A DNA stretch of 64,000 nucleotides from Phoronis australis (GCA_002633005.1 NMRA01000003.1:777665-841664), one strand, 5' to 3'; shown: positions 1 through 14,079, counted from the first letter of the stretch. Numbers and translations: made by a program. The notes: generated from the letters alone by a model not told the origin.

Positions 1-2223
1 CTGTAAAGTTTATGTACTATATCGAGATGTATTTGAACTTTAAATATTTTTTGTAGACTATTCTAAGAATAGAAGTAAAGAATATCCTTTTAAAAATCTT
101 GTCTCTCATACTTTTATTGCTAAACTTTGTCCTCGATCTAGGGCATTTTATGAGCTGACTGACCTCACCTAACTTGCAACAGGATTGAAGGTATTTTTAG
201 AATTAACAAGATTTTGCTATTTTTTGTGCTCAACCATCACCAGAAAATAAAATAGAAACTTTTTAAGGCTGATTATTGCTGTGATTTTCGTGAATTTCCT
301 TTTTCTGTTTAACTAATTATCTACTAGCCACACAAGATTGCTTACATTTCCTATCACAGCAAAACAGTGTAGTTGCATATTTACGGAAATTGCATTCGTT
401 TTAGTCGTAAATGATGTGATCAGTCATGTGTGAAGTAACACAGAATTTCGGAAAAAACAGCAGAATTCCCGTTAATACTGACAGTTGGTGACAGCAACGC
501 GGAAGGGAGTTAGCACAACCCTTAGGCTACGATAGGGTATTAGATGCACTACAATTGTAATCATAGTTCAGAAAAGCACAAAGCACAAAAATGCATGAAA
601 ATATGCATTACCGCGTGTGTCACAAAGCGGGAAATTATAATGCTGTGGCGGGAAAGCTAGACGAAACTTTCAAATCGGTACTGGTCCAGCCAAACGCGAG
701 ACTGTTGCAAACTACGATGAATCGTGTTGATATGAGTTAGGATTTGGTTTCAGTCAAACAAATGGCAAAGTCAGAACCCCTCTATGTGCAGAACTCACAG
801 ACAGAGGCAGAAGGTGAACCGGGCGTTGACTTGCACAGTGAATCAAAAATGGCTCGAATTTGAAATGTTCCCAAAATCGAGGTAGACGATACCACTGCAG
901 CCTATGAATTTGTCTCTAAAACCAGTTTAAATAATTAGAGAACTACCTGCAGAAGCAAATACATGTTATAGACACCGTGTTTTATTTATCTTTCTTTTTA
1001 TCGTCTGCACCCCAAATCACTTATACAAGCGGCTAATCTGCATTCTCATCAGAAGCCTTATTAGTTACCGTATGCCGAACCGCACAAAGTGATGTCTCCT
1101 GAAAGACCTAGTTGCATGTGATTTCAACGGTACCTACAAAGTGATTCTAAATAATTCCGGAGAGAAAAAAATCATAAAAACCCGCACATGTCACAATCTG
1201 GAGCCTAATTATTCTCAGTGATTTTAGATCTGCAGCTAAGTCGGAAGTGAGCTTCATTCAGGAACGATTCAATAAGAAGCCTCTAATCGGCGACTGAACC
1301 AAGCGTGTTTAACAAGGAGTAATTAACTTGGGTAAACAGTAAACATAACAACAAGCATTCGTGGTCAGAATACTTAAGTAAAATTGCTTTACAGTAAGGA
1401 CGTTATAAAACTGTCGACAAAAATATTGAAAATTCGACAATGAAAAACTAACTCGACGGACACCAGCCTCAGTCGACGGCAAAGTTAGGCCAAGATTGCC
1501 CCGGGCGAAGACCGACGGGTTGTTTTAGCAGGCAAAAATAACCCATTGGTGCCGATATTAGTGGCATTTTTCAAATTCAATGTTTCAACCCATGAATTGA
1601 AAAAATGTAGTAGCAGCCTTTGTTTAGCCCGCATTATTTACTCGAGGTCGTGGGTTGGAGTCCCACTGGGTCACACTGCTAAATCCTTGAGTCAGGTTTC
1701 TAGCTCCTCAACTCGGTTTTAACTATATATTAATAAAGCATAAAATGGTTCCAGGTGACCAGTGCAATGGGCCCACATGCCCGGCCTGCGCACTTCTGGT
1801 ATAATGTGTATCAAACCGCCTGTAATTATTATTATTGTTTAGCCAAATGAAACCCCCAACCAAGAACTTGCAACAGCCTGGGATGGCCAGGTGACCGCAT
1901 AAAAGGAGTTTTAGGAATCAGCAACAGTTGTCAGTCATCTCAAAGCTGATACCGCTCATGCAACAGCACTCATGAATGATGCTGCTGGACAGTCACAGAC
2001 ATAATGCAGCTTTACTGCTTAAGTAAACCAGAACGAGTATTTTTTCCTTCGGGAATTGATGGAAGGTAGGCTTTGTTAATGGCAAAACATGAAAACATGA
2101 AAGTAATCAAGAATAGAAAGCACCTTTGTTTGTTTACCCTCAATGTTGTGAGCCTCACTTGTGACACCAGTCTTATAAGGTGTCCTGGATTACACAGCCC
2201 TAAAACTCTCTTTTGTCTTTCAG
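1..2223. other. Non-coding stretch at left edge
   Basis: No reading frame here looks like an exon. The sequence is AT-rich with scattered stops in all frames. The only structured element seen is the SINE-like repeat near 1.64-1.84 kb. It could be an intron or the upstream region of a gene lying to the left, ending at the candidate acceptor at 2222-2223. Confidence 0.5.
1635..1835 (+). repeat. SINE-like repeat (tRNA-type B box, ATT tail)
   Basis: A near-consensus RNA polymerase III B box (GGTTGGAGTCC) lies around 1653-1664, followed by about 150 bp of unique body and a short (ATT)n tail just before 1840. This head-body-tail layout is typical of a tRNA-derived SINE. The A box upstream is poor, so the element is either degenerate or its head is misjudged. 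No second copy was found in the window. Confidence 0.35.
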
Positions 2224-2467
2224 GTATAAGGTAGCGTGTTGTTTCCACCGGCATTGTCTTGGAATACCAGACACATTTTCACAGGTGCTGTTGGAAACCG
2301 TCGAAGAATATGGCCGTGGATATATTCCCGATTTCAACTGTTTAAAAAGTAATGGGAATAAAAAGGAATATTTCAGAAAGAGATGGTATTCGATTCAAAA
2401 CCCGACGAACTTGCTTTATCCGTTCGCACAGAAATACTACTTCGTTGATATTGAAAGGACGAATTGA
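2224..2467 (+). CDS. Possible last coding exon of an unrecognised gene
   Basis: A pyrimidine-rich tract ending in CAG (2221-2223) precedes an open frame of about 81 codons that ends in TGA at 2465-2467. The frame has no ATG at its start, as expected for an internal or terminal exon, and the acceptor would split a codon after two bases. The peptide is rich in Tyr, Phe and basic residues (GRGYIPDF and KKEYFRKRWYSIQNP segments) and looks less random than neighbouring frames. I do not recognise the family and no upstream exon was identified in the window. It may be a chance open frame. Confidence 0.3.
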
Positions 2468-3283
2468 TTAATACAACCGAAAAAACTTACAAAGAATATA
2501 ACAATAAGGATCATGTGGAGCTCCAATGGCACGAAAACGAGGCTACAAAAGGGCGACGGATATTGAAGCATTGTGGGTAAATACACTGAATTCGAATGTC
2601 GCTGTGTAATCCGGGAAGACTCTCTTGATTAAGCCACACACCCGGATTATGATTTCCCAGGGCCCTAGGCAACCAGGTGTTTACAGGGGACTGCTAAATA
2701 AATTTGAGCTGCCCCCATTTTTCATCCTTACCCTGATTAACACGGTATTAATTCCCCTGGACACCTCTATTTTCGACTCTCCTCCGGGATGCCACAATTC
2801 TCGAACAACTCCCCCATCACCATAAAAGTATTTTTTTAACTTTACCTTTAACAAAACAATTCCGCTTTTTGACGAAAACATTTTTTATGCGAACATTAAA
2901 TTTCAAAGACGCGTAAGTGGAAAGTGCCTGATATTCCACTTACCTTGTCCGTTTCCAGCAAGGTGTCGAGTAAGTTTATTTACGCGGCTACTGGGTTGAC
3001 TACCTATTATTCAAAAGTATTCAAAGTGTTGTCCATTGCAAAATCACTTGTTTACTACTATTCCATTGCAAGGTCGAAAAATGTGCCTTGGTTGGCTCAA
3101 ACGCCAACAAATAGATCTGGGCATTTTCCTCTTTTAGTATTTGGTTATTCTATTAATCTACCTGTAATAAATGCACACAGTAACGTCACAGATAAAGTGG
3201 TATCCCGTGACGAAAGCATGGAAATAGTTTCATGAAAAAAAATTGATTTTAGGGGGGTTGGGCACTGCTCTCTTCTTTCTGAA

Positions 3284-3533
3284 ATGTTTTCATTTATCCG
3301 AGACAACGCAATAGATGTCATCAATGGGTCACTTTCTGCAGTTTATTCAGTATTCAAAGCTTATTTCAGTTTCATTGGCGGGTACCAGGATTCTGAGCCT
3401 GACTGTGAGCAACACACGAAACAAGCAGATGTAGATAAAATTGAAATGTTCTTGACAAACAACGTAAATATGAATAAATTTGTATTGTTCCGAAGCTGGG
3501 GACTAGTTGAGAATATCCTTCGAGATGATCTAG
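3284..3533 (+). CDS. Candidate first coding exon of the ASB17-like gene
   Basis: The frame opens with ATG at 3284 and runs 83 codons to a good splice donor (CTAG|GTAAGG at 3533/3534). It leaves one base over. The large exon at 6776 needs exactly one base from upstream, so the two join in frame, with an Asp at the junction, to give a protein of about 395 aa. The encoded peptide is hydrophobic and aromatic near its start (YSVFKAYFSF) and then acidic. Family members such as vertebrate ASB17 are about 295 aa, so this N-terminus would be an extension. The assignment rests on phase, donor quality and position, not on recognised homology. Confidence 0.4.
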
Positions 3534-6500
3534 GTAAGGTGTACTGGCTATCAATATACACATGGTTTTGACTTGGCGAAATGAAATTTATTCAAGTATG
3601 TTACTTTGTCGTGAATTTTGTGTTTGTTATCATCTTGCAGGTAGCATTTTTCGTCTGGAACTGTATCTCAGCGGTCATTTGAGGAATTCTTCTGAAATCA
3701 TGTGTAGTTAGGGCTCAATAAGAACTATCTCAAGTATGCACAGTTATTTCCAATACGACATACTGCTCTTAACTTATTCGAGATTTTCCGAAGACTTCTC
3801 TTTCATTGATTGATTTGTCGTGCTGCATCTCCGGCGTTCCTTGACAGACCTGTTGTACGTCCGCTGCACGTGACATTTTTCGAAATTAAAGTTACACTGT
3901 CATGCATGTTTCTTCGATATTTTCATCTTCATGACCATAGTCGTCACCAATACCGCCAGTTTCGTTGTCACTGCCAGTTGTAAGAGTGAAGAGTTACATT
4001 TCAAGATTGCCATTTGTGTTCTTGACGGTGTCAGGGACGAGAGGAAGTTATACGGAAACGCCGGTTTCGCCGCACATGTATGAGTATTTGACGTTTCCTG
4101 TAATCCCGAAAAATCAATGTTTGGGACTAAAAAGGTACAAAAATCCTGCAAAAAATTGTTTAGAGTAGAATTTTTAAATCTTTGAGCCATCAGTTGAGAA
4201 CCAATTTTTAAAGACCAGATGGGAAGCTGTGGTTTGCAACAGCAGCACCTTTGGGATGGGCGTCGTCATTGTTATCGACGTCTTGAATCCTGAAACGGTC
4301 AGCTGTTGGTGTGAGCACCAGATGCACTCTCGTCTCATTAGTGGGGTTCTATTCGTTTGCACGGCAGTACCGGCGTCATTGTTGTCTTCATCATTGATGA
4401 CGTGAGTTGCAACACCATCAATTATCTGTGTTGGGTTTAGCATTGTTCTCGGCTCGCCGATGTTGTCCAAGCGTTGATGACATCGTCGGTAGTAGCTTCA
4501 TGGTCTTTATCATCTTCGGTGCAGGCGCCGTCGTTGTCACCGGTAGCGATCTCCTTGTCATTGACAGTCTTGTCTCTTCGTAGTCGCATCAGCGTCTGTG
4601 TCTGTTGCTGACGGAATCATTAACGTTGTTGTCAATGCCAGCGCCAGCGGTGTCTTGGTTGTCCTTGGTGTCATGGGCGACTTCGTTGTATTCGTTGTTA
4701 TTCTCGTTTCTTTGTAGACCTCAATTCTAAGTTCTTCATTCGATTTCTCCAAGTTTCGCTCCTCAGAGTGTTTTCATCTGTCTGCCTGTTTGTTTGTCCG
4801 TCCGTCGGCCCGTCTGCCTCTTCTTACGCTGACGAGCAGTGGAACAGACGAATCGTAATTTTTATGACGTACAGTATGCAGGTAACACTCGTTTATGTTC
4901 TCCATTTCCTGGAACTCCTCAAGAGACTGCAGAGTGGGCATGAGCTGTACGAACATTTCGTGAGTACTTTCACCTGGCAATTTAATTATTTTCTTCTCGT
5001 ATGACTAAACAGAGTATTTTTAATTTATTTTTTTAGAAACTTCCCAGGTTTTAAGTTGCACATTTTCTCTAAAAACAAAGTTTAAGTGGATTAAACTGTC
5101 GCATGTGTTGAGCATTAGAGGGCACTGTGAACAACAATTAGCCAATAACAAACTGATATGTCTAGTACCCGTGGCAAATACAGGTTATGGATCTACCACT
5201 GTCACCAGAGTAAGATATAATTGGAAGATAGACAAACGCTTTAAACCAAATTCCGAAGTTTTTTATTTTAAAGCTGATCATGCAAAGGCAGACAATTTGT
5301 AGGCATAACAGGCGTCAGGGTATTTTAGCAGTGTTTCCTGGAATTTGGAAAAAATCGTATTGCTGAGGATTTTATCAATTTAGCGCACATGTTACCTAGA
5401 ATTACAAAAATGTGTATATTATTTGCTGTTTATTTTAATTAAAACTAATGAAAAAGGGGATAATAAGAGAATATACTTTTGTATTAGACAGCTAGACTAG
5501 ACAAAAATCGTGTGTCGCAAGCTGGTTTTCGGAAATGAAAAGGAGACCAAAGGTTGGCGAAAATAGGCCATTTATTAAGACTAGAATAGCGAATGTAAGA
5601 GAATGGATAAACATAGTGAAATGATACTGACCTCTGGAAAGATGGGCAATAAAAAACGGCAACAAGAGATGTTGAAAACAGCTCATACTCGTTTTTTTTA
5701 AATAATCTAGTCTGCGTTAAAATCAGTACAATTGAATTTTAAGCTAGTTTGCGTTAAAATTCATTTTACACTGATTTGAACGAAGATGAAGCAGTGTAGT
5801 TTTACATTGTTTTTGGCAAGTTACATGAAAAAGCGCAACTTTAAAAGCGGAAGCTTTTCACATTTGAAAAGTATACCCATGAAGGATGTGGAAAACTTTA
5901 AAACAAAATTGAAAAAGGGAATTACTCACGAAGCCTTTTGTAAAGGTCCTACAGCTCAGCATCCACTGGACTATACTCAGCTCTGTTTAAGGGTTGGTTT
6001 ATCGACTAGGGATATCCACTGACTATGAACAGATAGCACTGAGAAATGCATTTTTTCATGGTCACAGATTCGCTCTCTGTTTGCTTCCTGTGGTACAGAA
6101 TTTGTGTGACGATTTGTACCATGTCCTTTAATAAAGGTGCATTTCACAGTCGATGGTGAGTCAACGCTGAAAACTATTAACAGAAGCTCTTCAGGGTTTG
6201 AAAACACTACCACACTCACCTCATCTTGAATCAGTAGTTGCCAAAAGTAGCCGTCGAATCTAATCGCGAGCAATGCCTAAATTTTCGAATTCGCAATTTT
6301 GTGACTGGCCAATGTACCCCAATAAACTCTGAAGAGCTTTATTGAGTCGCTACTGGTTTCGGTGTTCTTGTTGTTAATGGATATTGAGTCGGAATGAGTT
6401 CTATCACCGGTTTATTGAGGGACCGATTTCACGGCATATTTCATTTTTCGTTTTTAGCAGCTGGACTCGGAGGAAATGGAGTTTTAAATGACTCGATTGT

Positions 6501-6775
6501 AATCACAGATAAAACAGATCAACAATGAACAAGTAAACCGGTCTTTTAGCTTACCCGGACCAAAAGTAGTTGGCAGAGAGTTGTTCATTGTAGCTTTGCT
6601 TGTTTGGGAACAGGTGCTGATTAATAAAAAAATTCCCAGGGCGCATGCTCCTGTGAAACTAGCCAGGAGGAAGTTACAGAAATTTCCAATATTGCTGTGA
6701 TTTTTACCTAATCGTCATACTGCAGGGAGCATGTTATTGTTATTATTATACATCATGGTCAATTTGATTTCACAG
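3534..6775. other. Intron or intergenic stretch of the ASB17-like locus
   Basis: No convincing exon was seen. The part from about 4240 to 4720 is skewed towards GTCGTTGTC/CATCATTG-like triplets and looks like an old, degenerated trinucleotide array, which explains the long low-complexity frames there on the minus strand. A 78-codon ATG frame at 5786-6022 has no splice context that links it to the flanking exons. Confidence 0.4.
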
Positions 6776-7713
6776 ATTTCGGTTTCATCACCCCGAAGTT
6801 CCTCTGTGCAACGCTTATGGATATCATAAACAGGAAGCGAGAAGAAATTGCCCGTATGTACATCTGGCAGGCGACAAATTTTGCGTACAGACTATGTTTT
6901 CAATACAATTTAGACGATACGTTGCTGGTGCGTACCATTTTGAAGGAGTCGTATTGGATTCTTGGTTGCATTGATCGAGATTTAATTTTACCTCGCAACG
7001 CTGGAAGTTTTATTGGGATATTAAATATACATAAGGTGCATCAACGGGAGGCATTTACGAACCAACTATTATATTTACTACGACAGACGGCAGGACTCCG
7101 AATTGACGTGCATTCGGCAGAATGCAATCTTTCACCTATGATGTTTGGTGACAGGCGCCATCTATTGTACATCGATCTTAATGTATCTTTACACAAAATT
7201 ACCCATGATAGCTTGTACACGTTAGATTACCAATCGACCAATTTGCCTTACGGAACCGGATGTGCATCGTTGTTGTATTTGGTCTGCCTTTATCACACGG
7301 ACAGTGCTGTACTGTTATTGCTACGTTACGGTGCGCGTGCGCGGAGAGCGTGTGTGGAACTTTTGTTGACACGTTTGACAAATGTTTTGAAACAGGGTTT
7401 CACAACAGAAAAGGCGAACGTAAGAAGAATTATTCACAGCCTAAAGTATTGTTTTCGCGCCAGTAAGGGGCTTCACATTCAATCGCGTCATGTGAGGTGG
7501 GGTGAAAGAAGGCTTATTAGACCGCTCAGTGCTGTGCTGCGTGGGATTGTTCCAGAAGACAGGTACAACACGCCTGCTTCTTTGAAACATCTTTGTCGAT
7601 GTAATGTCAGAAGTGAAATTCTCGCTTGTGGAGGTGTTCTACCGAATGATTTGTACACACTTCGAGACATTCCGCAGGCTTTGTACAATTATTTAGACTT
7701 AAGAGAAGATTAG
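6776..7713 (+). CDS. ASB17-like ankyrin repeat and SOCS-box protein, 3' exon
   Basis: Predicted substrate-recognition subunit of a Cullin-5/Elongin BC ubiquitin ligase. The acceptor is TTTCACAG (ends 6775); the frame then runs through an internal ATG at 6817 to TAG at 7711-7713. Numbering from that ATG (298 codons), residues 148-176 form one ankyrin-like repeat (GCASLLYLVCLYH, then LLLLRYGA). Residues 253-295 are a SOCS box with a clear Elongin-binding BC box (SLKHLCRCNV, 255-264) and a C-terminal part ending in IPQALYNYLDL. The segment YRLCFQYNLDDTLLVRTIL resembles the N-terminal half of vertebrate ASB17, as do the overall length and the single weak ankyrin unit. In the ASB family the BC box recruits Elongin C. 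If 6817 is the true start, the protein is 298 aa, close to ASB17. If the upstream exon is real, translation starts at 3284. The orthology call is from remembered family patterns. Confidence 0.75.
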
Positions 7714-7733
7714 AAGGAACAAGATTTAAACAC

Positions 7734-7739
7734 ATTAAA
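7734..7739 (+). terminator. Candidate polyadenylation signal of the ASB17-like gene
   Basis: ATTAAA lies 21 bases after the TAG stop. It is the commonest variant of the poly(A) signal. No canonical AATAAA is seen close by, so the 3' UTR would be very short. Confidence 0.3.
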
Positions 7740-8843
7740 CTTTAAAATATAAAACATTGTTAACGAAAAAATAGAATAAGCGGTCATTATAGAAACAGCC
7801 ATTCTAACAGAAAGGGGTAAGCACCTCTTCCACTCTGGATAGGCGGCACATGTAGCGCGATGGGTTGTAACCGTTCCCCTCTCCCGATAGGCGGCAGCAC
7901 TAGTATTCTGGTGGGTGACCTCTCGCATCATTCCATGTTGGCATTTAGACTAGCACTTAGGGACTAAGACCACGGTACCAGTGACTGATTTTGACCTTAT
8001 CATTGGTCTGGGTTAATCAGAGCTCTTGTTTGCAAAGCTGTCTCGGACACATGAAAAAAGGCACAACTGACACTCTATGGGGTTTCTCAAAAAACGAAGA
8101 AATTCAACAAAAAGCTTGTCGTTTTACCTTGCTATAGCCACCGTGAAAAAAAATACGAATGCCAAAAATGACCACAAAAGTGTGATTTTTGCCATGTTTT
8201 AATTCACAAATTCACAACGGTTCTCAGGTGCTAGAAAAATAGACCATCATCAGAATACTCTTTTACTCTAAATTCCAGACACTTACTATAGGTTAATATA
8301 TATCATTACCAACCAGATTCTTTACAATTATCAGTTGTCTGAAGGGTACCTGTATTCGCATCAAGCAATCAAGAATCAACAAGGATGTGCTCTCAAAATG
8401 GCGGCACTTCTGATGCGTATCCTAGTAGACTCAGGCCAGATTCCTGGACATTTTCAGGGAACTACTGAATACAATTTGTGGCGTTCACTTCCTATCCTAT
8501 TTAGTCTACAAAACTGCCGTCAAACCCGACCCACCCCATCTTATTCATGTTTGGGGAGCTACAAGGGCCTTCATCGCTGTCGCCGTTTTTATTTAGTTCT
8601 ACGTTGCTGTCCGCTTAGTTAGAAACTGCCCACACCTTTATGAGCACGCTCTCCCTGTACACTACTGAATGAATGCTTAGACTGACTTGTTTTATGTATT
8701 CCCTACACCCATTTTAAATGCGAAAATAATGACATCTATCGGGCTAGTAATCTCACATGACTTTCCACATAAGTAAGTCAACTGTCTGGATCTTAGGAAT
8801 TTGACTGTATTTCCGGCTGGCACAAGGAAGTCGACAGAACGTA

Positions 8844-8962
8844 CGAAACGAGGCTAGTTGGCAAGCTGAATCCAGACGTCATTTTGCAGAAAAACGTTGG
8901 AGGCCGAAATGAGACTGGTTCACAAGCTGGACCCAGATGTCATATTGCAGACAATAAGAATG
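8844..8962 (+). repeat. Imperfect tandem duplication, about 62-bp unit
   Basis: Two adjacent copies begin GAAACGAGGCTAGTTGG and GAAATGAGACTGGTTCA and share the later core CCAGA(C/T)GTCAT(A/T)TTGCAGA. Divergence between the copies indicates an old duplication. Confidence 0.6.
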
Positions 8963-11900
8963 GATACTGACTAAAGATAATCTTTTCGCACTGACCGAGG
9001 GATTTCGACATAGTCGACTTTGGCAAAGTAGGATCCCCGCGATTGGATAGCGTATATTTATTGTAGAATCATACCTATTCGGGTTCTTTGAGTTCCAAAA
9101 CGAAAATAGTTTAACTTCGAAACATCCATGATCTCTAGGGACGTAACTTATGGAGGTGTCGAGGGGTGGGCGTCAGAGGTGTCGGTGACACCGCCAATAC
9201 TTTTTGATTCGGTTGGGCAAAGAGTGAAAAAGTTGGGCAAGAATGTTCTTCATTCAAATAAGTATTCCAAATTCGAAAAAAGTGATTACATGTGGGCTTT
9301 TTACATGTTTGGGATGAATTTTCACTGGTCATTCATTTTTCCTTAAAAATATTTTTTTCTTGTGATTTTCTGCTTTTAAAAATGAAAGAGGTGCTGTGGT
9401 AGATTATTTCAGGGTCACTACAGCGGTAACTTATCGTATCCTGCCGCACTCAAAGGCTTTTTTACTAATTCGAACTTGTTTCAGCAGTTACGCTCTGAAT
9501 GTTCACGAAGCAGGGTTGTCTCTTAGAAAACAGAAAACAATGAAATCTTTAATGAAACCAGTTTTAAGTCAATGGATGACATGATTACTTTTTTGGGGTG
9601 AGCTCTTTTAAGAAATAAACATGTCAAACTGACCAAAAATCCTGTGGAAAAGGTAACATTCCCAAAAAATCGAATGCGTCTGCTGCACCTCCTCGACCAA
9701 TCAGAACACGCAAAGTTTAATTTAAAGCGTTTCAGGAAGTTGTACAAATTACATTCGACACCCCCACCACAAAACTAAAAGTCACAGTTTTGCACCTGAT
9801 GGTGTCTCACAAACAGCCCACTGGTTTGGGTAAGTCTTTTTGGGAGAGATGGAGGCTATCGTTTGAAAAATGCCCTTTGAATTTCCCTCGCAGTAAACTC
9901 TCGCACCAAGATGTAGTCTCAGTATGACTATAATCTGAAGAAATTAGGATCGCCTCAATTCATGAATCTGAACCTGCGAAAAATGTCTCTTTCAGTTCTA
10001 CTGAAAAAGGAAGCGAAGCTCCGAAAACACGCAAAATTGAAAGTTTTCAACCTCAAACCACGGTCACTTCCCTGCGTGCACACTAGTGTGGTAGAGAACA
10101 TGGAAGAGTAAATAAACTCATTTTTATATTGCGTTCTATGACGACCACATAAGAAAATGCATGTTTCTCTTAAAGTAACGAGTATACGGGGAAAATGGCG
10201 CTTGATAAGAAATTTGTGCCGCCAGTACATAAATGCTGAGAGGTTACTTGGACAGAGAAACTATCTGGACCAGGGATCTACTGGAGATCGAACTCAATTT
10301 TTTTGACATTTTCCATTTTATTTTTTAGTTTATTCAAGATGAATCTATAATTATGTCTCGGGTACGTTATGGTTTATGCTCATGACTTTCTAGTGTAAGT
10401 TCGCACTTGAAAATCCCTAGATTCAAGCTACCAACTCAAGTAAAAAACTCGTAATCTCGAGTAAAACCACAAAATCATTTCAGACTCGAGTTTTAGCCTA
10501 ATATTTGGCTCGCCAAGCGAAAAACTAGGGTTTGACAGATATTGGCGTAAAACATTATATACTCTTGTATGTCTTTATCTTGATCTCACACAAAGTAGAG
10601 CAGAAAATGCCACAAATAAGTTCAATTTCGAGTAAAAAGATTTGACCCCGGACCTAGATTAGTGAAAGAGTTGGCCTTTCATTCCTCGGATCTCGGCTTC
10701 TCTGGTCGAACTATGCTGATTGGTGACAGCAACAACTTGCGATGATTGCGATACCAAAGCTTTAATTGAAATAATAAACAGGCTTGTTTTGTCGTTGTAT
10801 CGACTAATTAAAGCCTAAGTACTGAACCTGAATTGGACCTTGTGAAAACGCCGGCCGACCTTGCAAAGTACCTGATTTTTACCGAAAACATTCGGCATCT
10901 TACTTTGTGCTTCTAAACTGAGCATGCAAGCTGGTTCACATGAAGAAAAATGGGTTTGTGACAATATATGTTGAGAATGGTAAGGTGACAACCTTTTGAC
11001 ATTCCAGATGATATCTTTTATAAAATATTGGTTAGAACTGTCCTCCCTCTACCGTCTACTTTACACCTGGGAAACCTACGTTGATTTGTTTACTCTACCA
11101 AATTAAATATTCAAGATGGTGGACGAAACTTTGGACTCGTTTATTCAACATTAATCTTCACAGGCTGCCACTCTGCAAGTGCACGTGAGTACGGTCCTGT
11201 GATTACTCGTAACCCACTTTCACTTGTGTGATTTTTATTGGCCTTACGCGTGTACCTGTTTTTCTCGCAAGAAGCTTGCACTACCGTGAGACTGCCCCCC
11301 GTTGACTTGGTCCGAATCAACCAAAAGTCTTACAACCACTTCCACTTTTATACAACCTCTTAATTGAATATACCGGCAATGTAAATTACAGAATTGGATG
11401 TGAATTTCAACGAGTAAAATTCATTACAAAAAATGAACATCTAATTGAGGTCGCGGTAATGGTGGGATAGAACGTGCCCGAATTTTGAGAACCAGTTTTC
11501 TCCATTAAATAACGGGCATCAAACTGGTTCGCAAAAGTTGGCATGTTGTATCCGCCTATTGCCGAGTTCACAACAGTTTTCTAGTGATTAATTTAAAGGA
11601 TTTCACCGCAAAACTATTTTGTATAACATCTTGTTTCAGCCAATTCCTAAAACACTACCACGACAAGCCTGCTTCAGTTAATTGATAATCTCGTATCCCA
11701 AAATTCTACGGACAACAGAATGGCGTATTCATACCTTATCTTTTGCTTATTTAAAGAAAATATGCTAAGAGTTTGCGAAAAATAACAGTAAATCATTCCT
11801 ATTCAAGACGGAATTAACAATACACATTTGCCGTTTGCCAAGACACGCTCATATTTGACCGACTGAGGTAATTACACTGTTATTTTGAAATCCAGCAAAT

Positions 11901-14079
11901 TATCAATTTATTCGACAATAAAATTTCGCTCTGTATTTATAAACATATACGATGCTCGTTAGAAAAAAGTGAACAGATTTGGTCGATAACAAGCTGACGG
12001 ACTAACAATAAAATCCTTGTTAACTATGACAAGACGCAATTAATCTTATATCATTGTTATGTTAATTATGCGCGCGCGGCGTTACGCACCTAAAGCGACT
12101 ATCAAATAACATACAAATTACCACTGCTCATCCAAACGGTTTATCAAGGGCTAATAAAAGTAAGTTGAAGTTTTGCCCAACCTGTTAAATTATAATCAAA
12201 TCCTAATTGAGGCAGGAGACGTTTCAATTGGCTGTGGACGATTGATGTTTGTATTTGAGATAATCCGATTTACACTTCCTTTAGGTAGGATTTCAGGCCT
12301 ATTGAGTATTTTTGTCTTCCCTTAACGAAAAATTAATATGACACGCATAATTCAAATGAATGTAAAAAGTATACATGTATCTTTTTGGTGTAATTATCAT
12401 TTCGTCACAGAAGCACACGCGTGCTTTTAGTTGTTTTGTTATTACGAATGTTGGTGTTATTGTTGTTGTTCTTGTTCTTGTCAAGCCTTATAATTAAACA
12501 GTCAGATAAAGTTGTAGGTTGTGAGTGAGATTACGCCTTCGCTATTTCGTTATAATTGCCATAAACATTCACAACTGTTCATACGAGTACATTATAAATT
12601 GTCGTGGTCAGTCATTAAAATTCAAAAGTTTTATTTCACAAGTGATTCACGTAAATAACTTATTAACTTTCGACATATGCGTTCACGTTAGCTAATAAAA
12701 TTGATGACATTTTAACAAAAGGTTAACTTTAGGAAGCATAAACACCCAATAAGTTCATGAAGCTTCGTGACACTGCATTCACCCAACCTTCTGTTGTACG
12801 TTAGCGTTGATGAATGATAAGAGCATATGGGATATTAAATTTGACAAATCTCTTTTATAAAGTGTGTAAACGGTCATTATTTCCCAATACAGATCTTCCT
12901 CGCCGTTACTGAGTGATCTTGTTGGCTGGGTAGCAGATGTGTACTAGTCCTGTTGAGATTTCCTTGGCCACATTGGGATTATACAGATTGACACACGAGG
13001 GCGCTAAAGTTGATCTCTGAAAACAAACGAACGTACACGTTTCAATAAAACAAAAATGTGAAAATTCAGATCAATAATATTTCAACAAAAATGAAATGGT
13101 AATAAAAGCGTACTTTTTACATTATTTACACACAGCAGTGGCAGATCTACGGGGGTCAGGTGGTTTAACGAACCCTCCGGGGATACAACCAAAAAGAGAA
13201 AAAATCGCCCCAAACACAAAACGGCACCGCCTACGTAAGTAAACCCCTTATCGGCAAACTCATAGGAGAAAATTTCTGAATAAAAACTGAAAACATCTAA
13301 CAATAACAATGTTCGCCAATACACAAGATTTGCTGAACTCAAGCTAGGGCAGCAATGGAATCGTTTTGCAAAATCATATATTCCTGTCTCTTTTTATATC
13401 TGAATATCTCTATGAATTAAATCCGCGAGGACTCATCAAAATTAGCATAACGGAACATCAACTCAAACGAAATGATGACAACGAATTCGCATAAACGTTT
13501 TTGCATCGCTTCATAATGAAAAGCCGATCTACCTCTGTGCATCGCCATAAGTATAGGCCATCTTAAAATGAGTGCTACCCATTGTTTTCTAGTTATACGA
13601 CTTCTGGCTACGTTCATTATCTTAAGGTCTTAATCATTGAATCAGAAAATCGATATGTCTTAATGTTTTTCTGCTCTGAAATGTTTTCAAGTTGATTCAG
13701 TGTTGATAAAAGTACACGCATGTAGTGTTTAAAGCTGTTACTGGCATTGTAAAATTGTTAGGGAAACTTGAAATTTCAACTTAATAAAAAACAAGCATTT
13801 TTAAACATTTCGACACTTTCTAGATTGTAATTACTGTTTTATCTGATCTGGTTCGCTTTACGATTAGCCAAGAACAGTTTTTGATGCAAACATTCCGTGA
13901 TTTAAAATCAGATATTCCATGTAAACAGTAGCATAACTCAATTAAACGCACACAATATTTATATTTGGTTGGATGGACTTGTCGCTGTTAACGGCCACAA
14001 CTCAACACGTCGTAGACAGCTAGGCTACCAACGATAATTTTATCACTATTTTTGAAATAAACAGGCAGCAGTTAGCGGC

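Noticed and set aside
4174-4752. Thr/Asp-rich minus-strand frames
   Set aside because: They come from a degenerate trinucleotide-like tract, start late and show no splice or domain signal.
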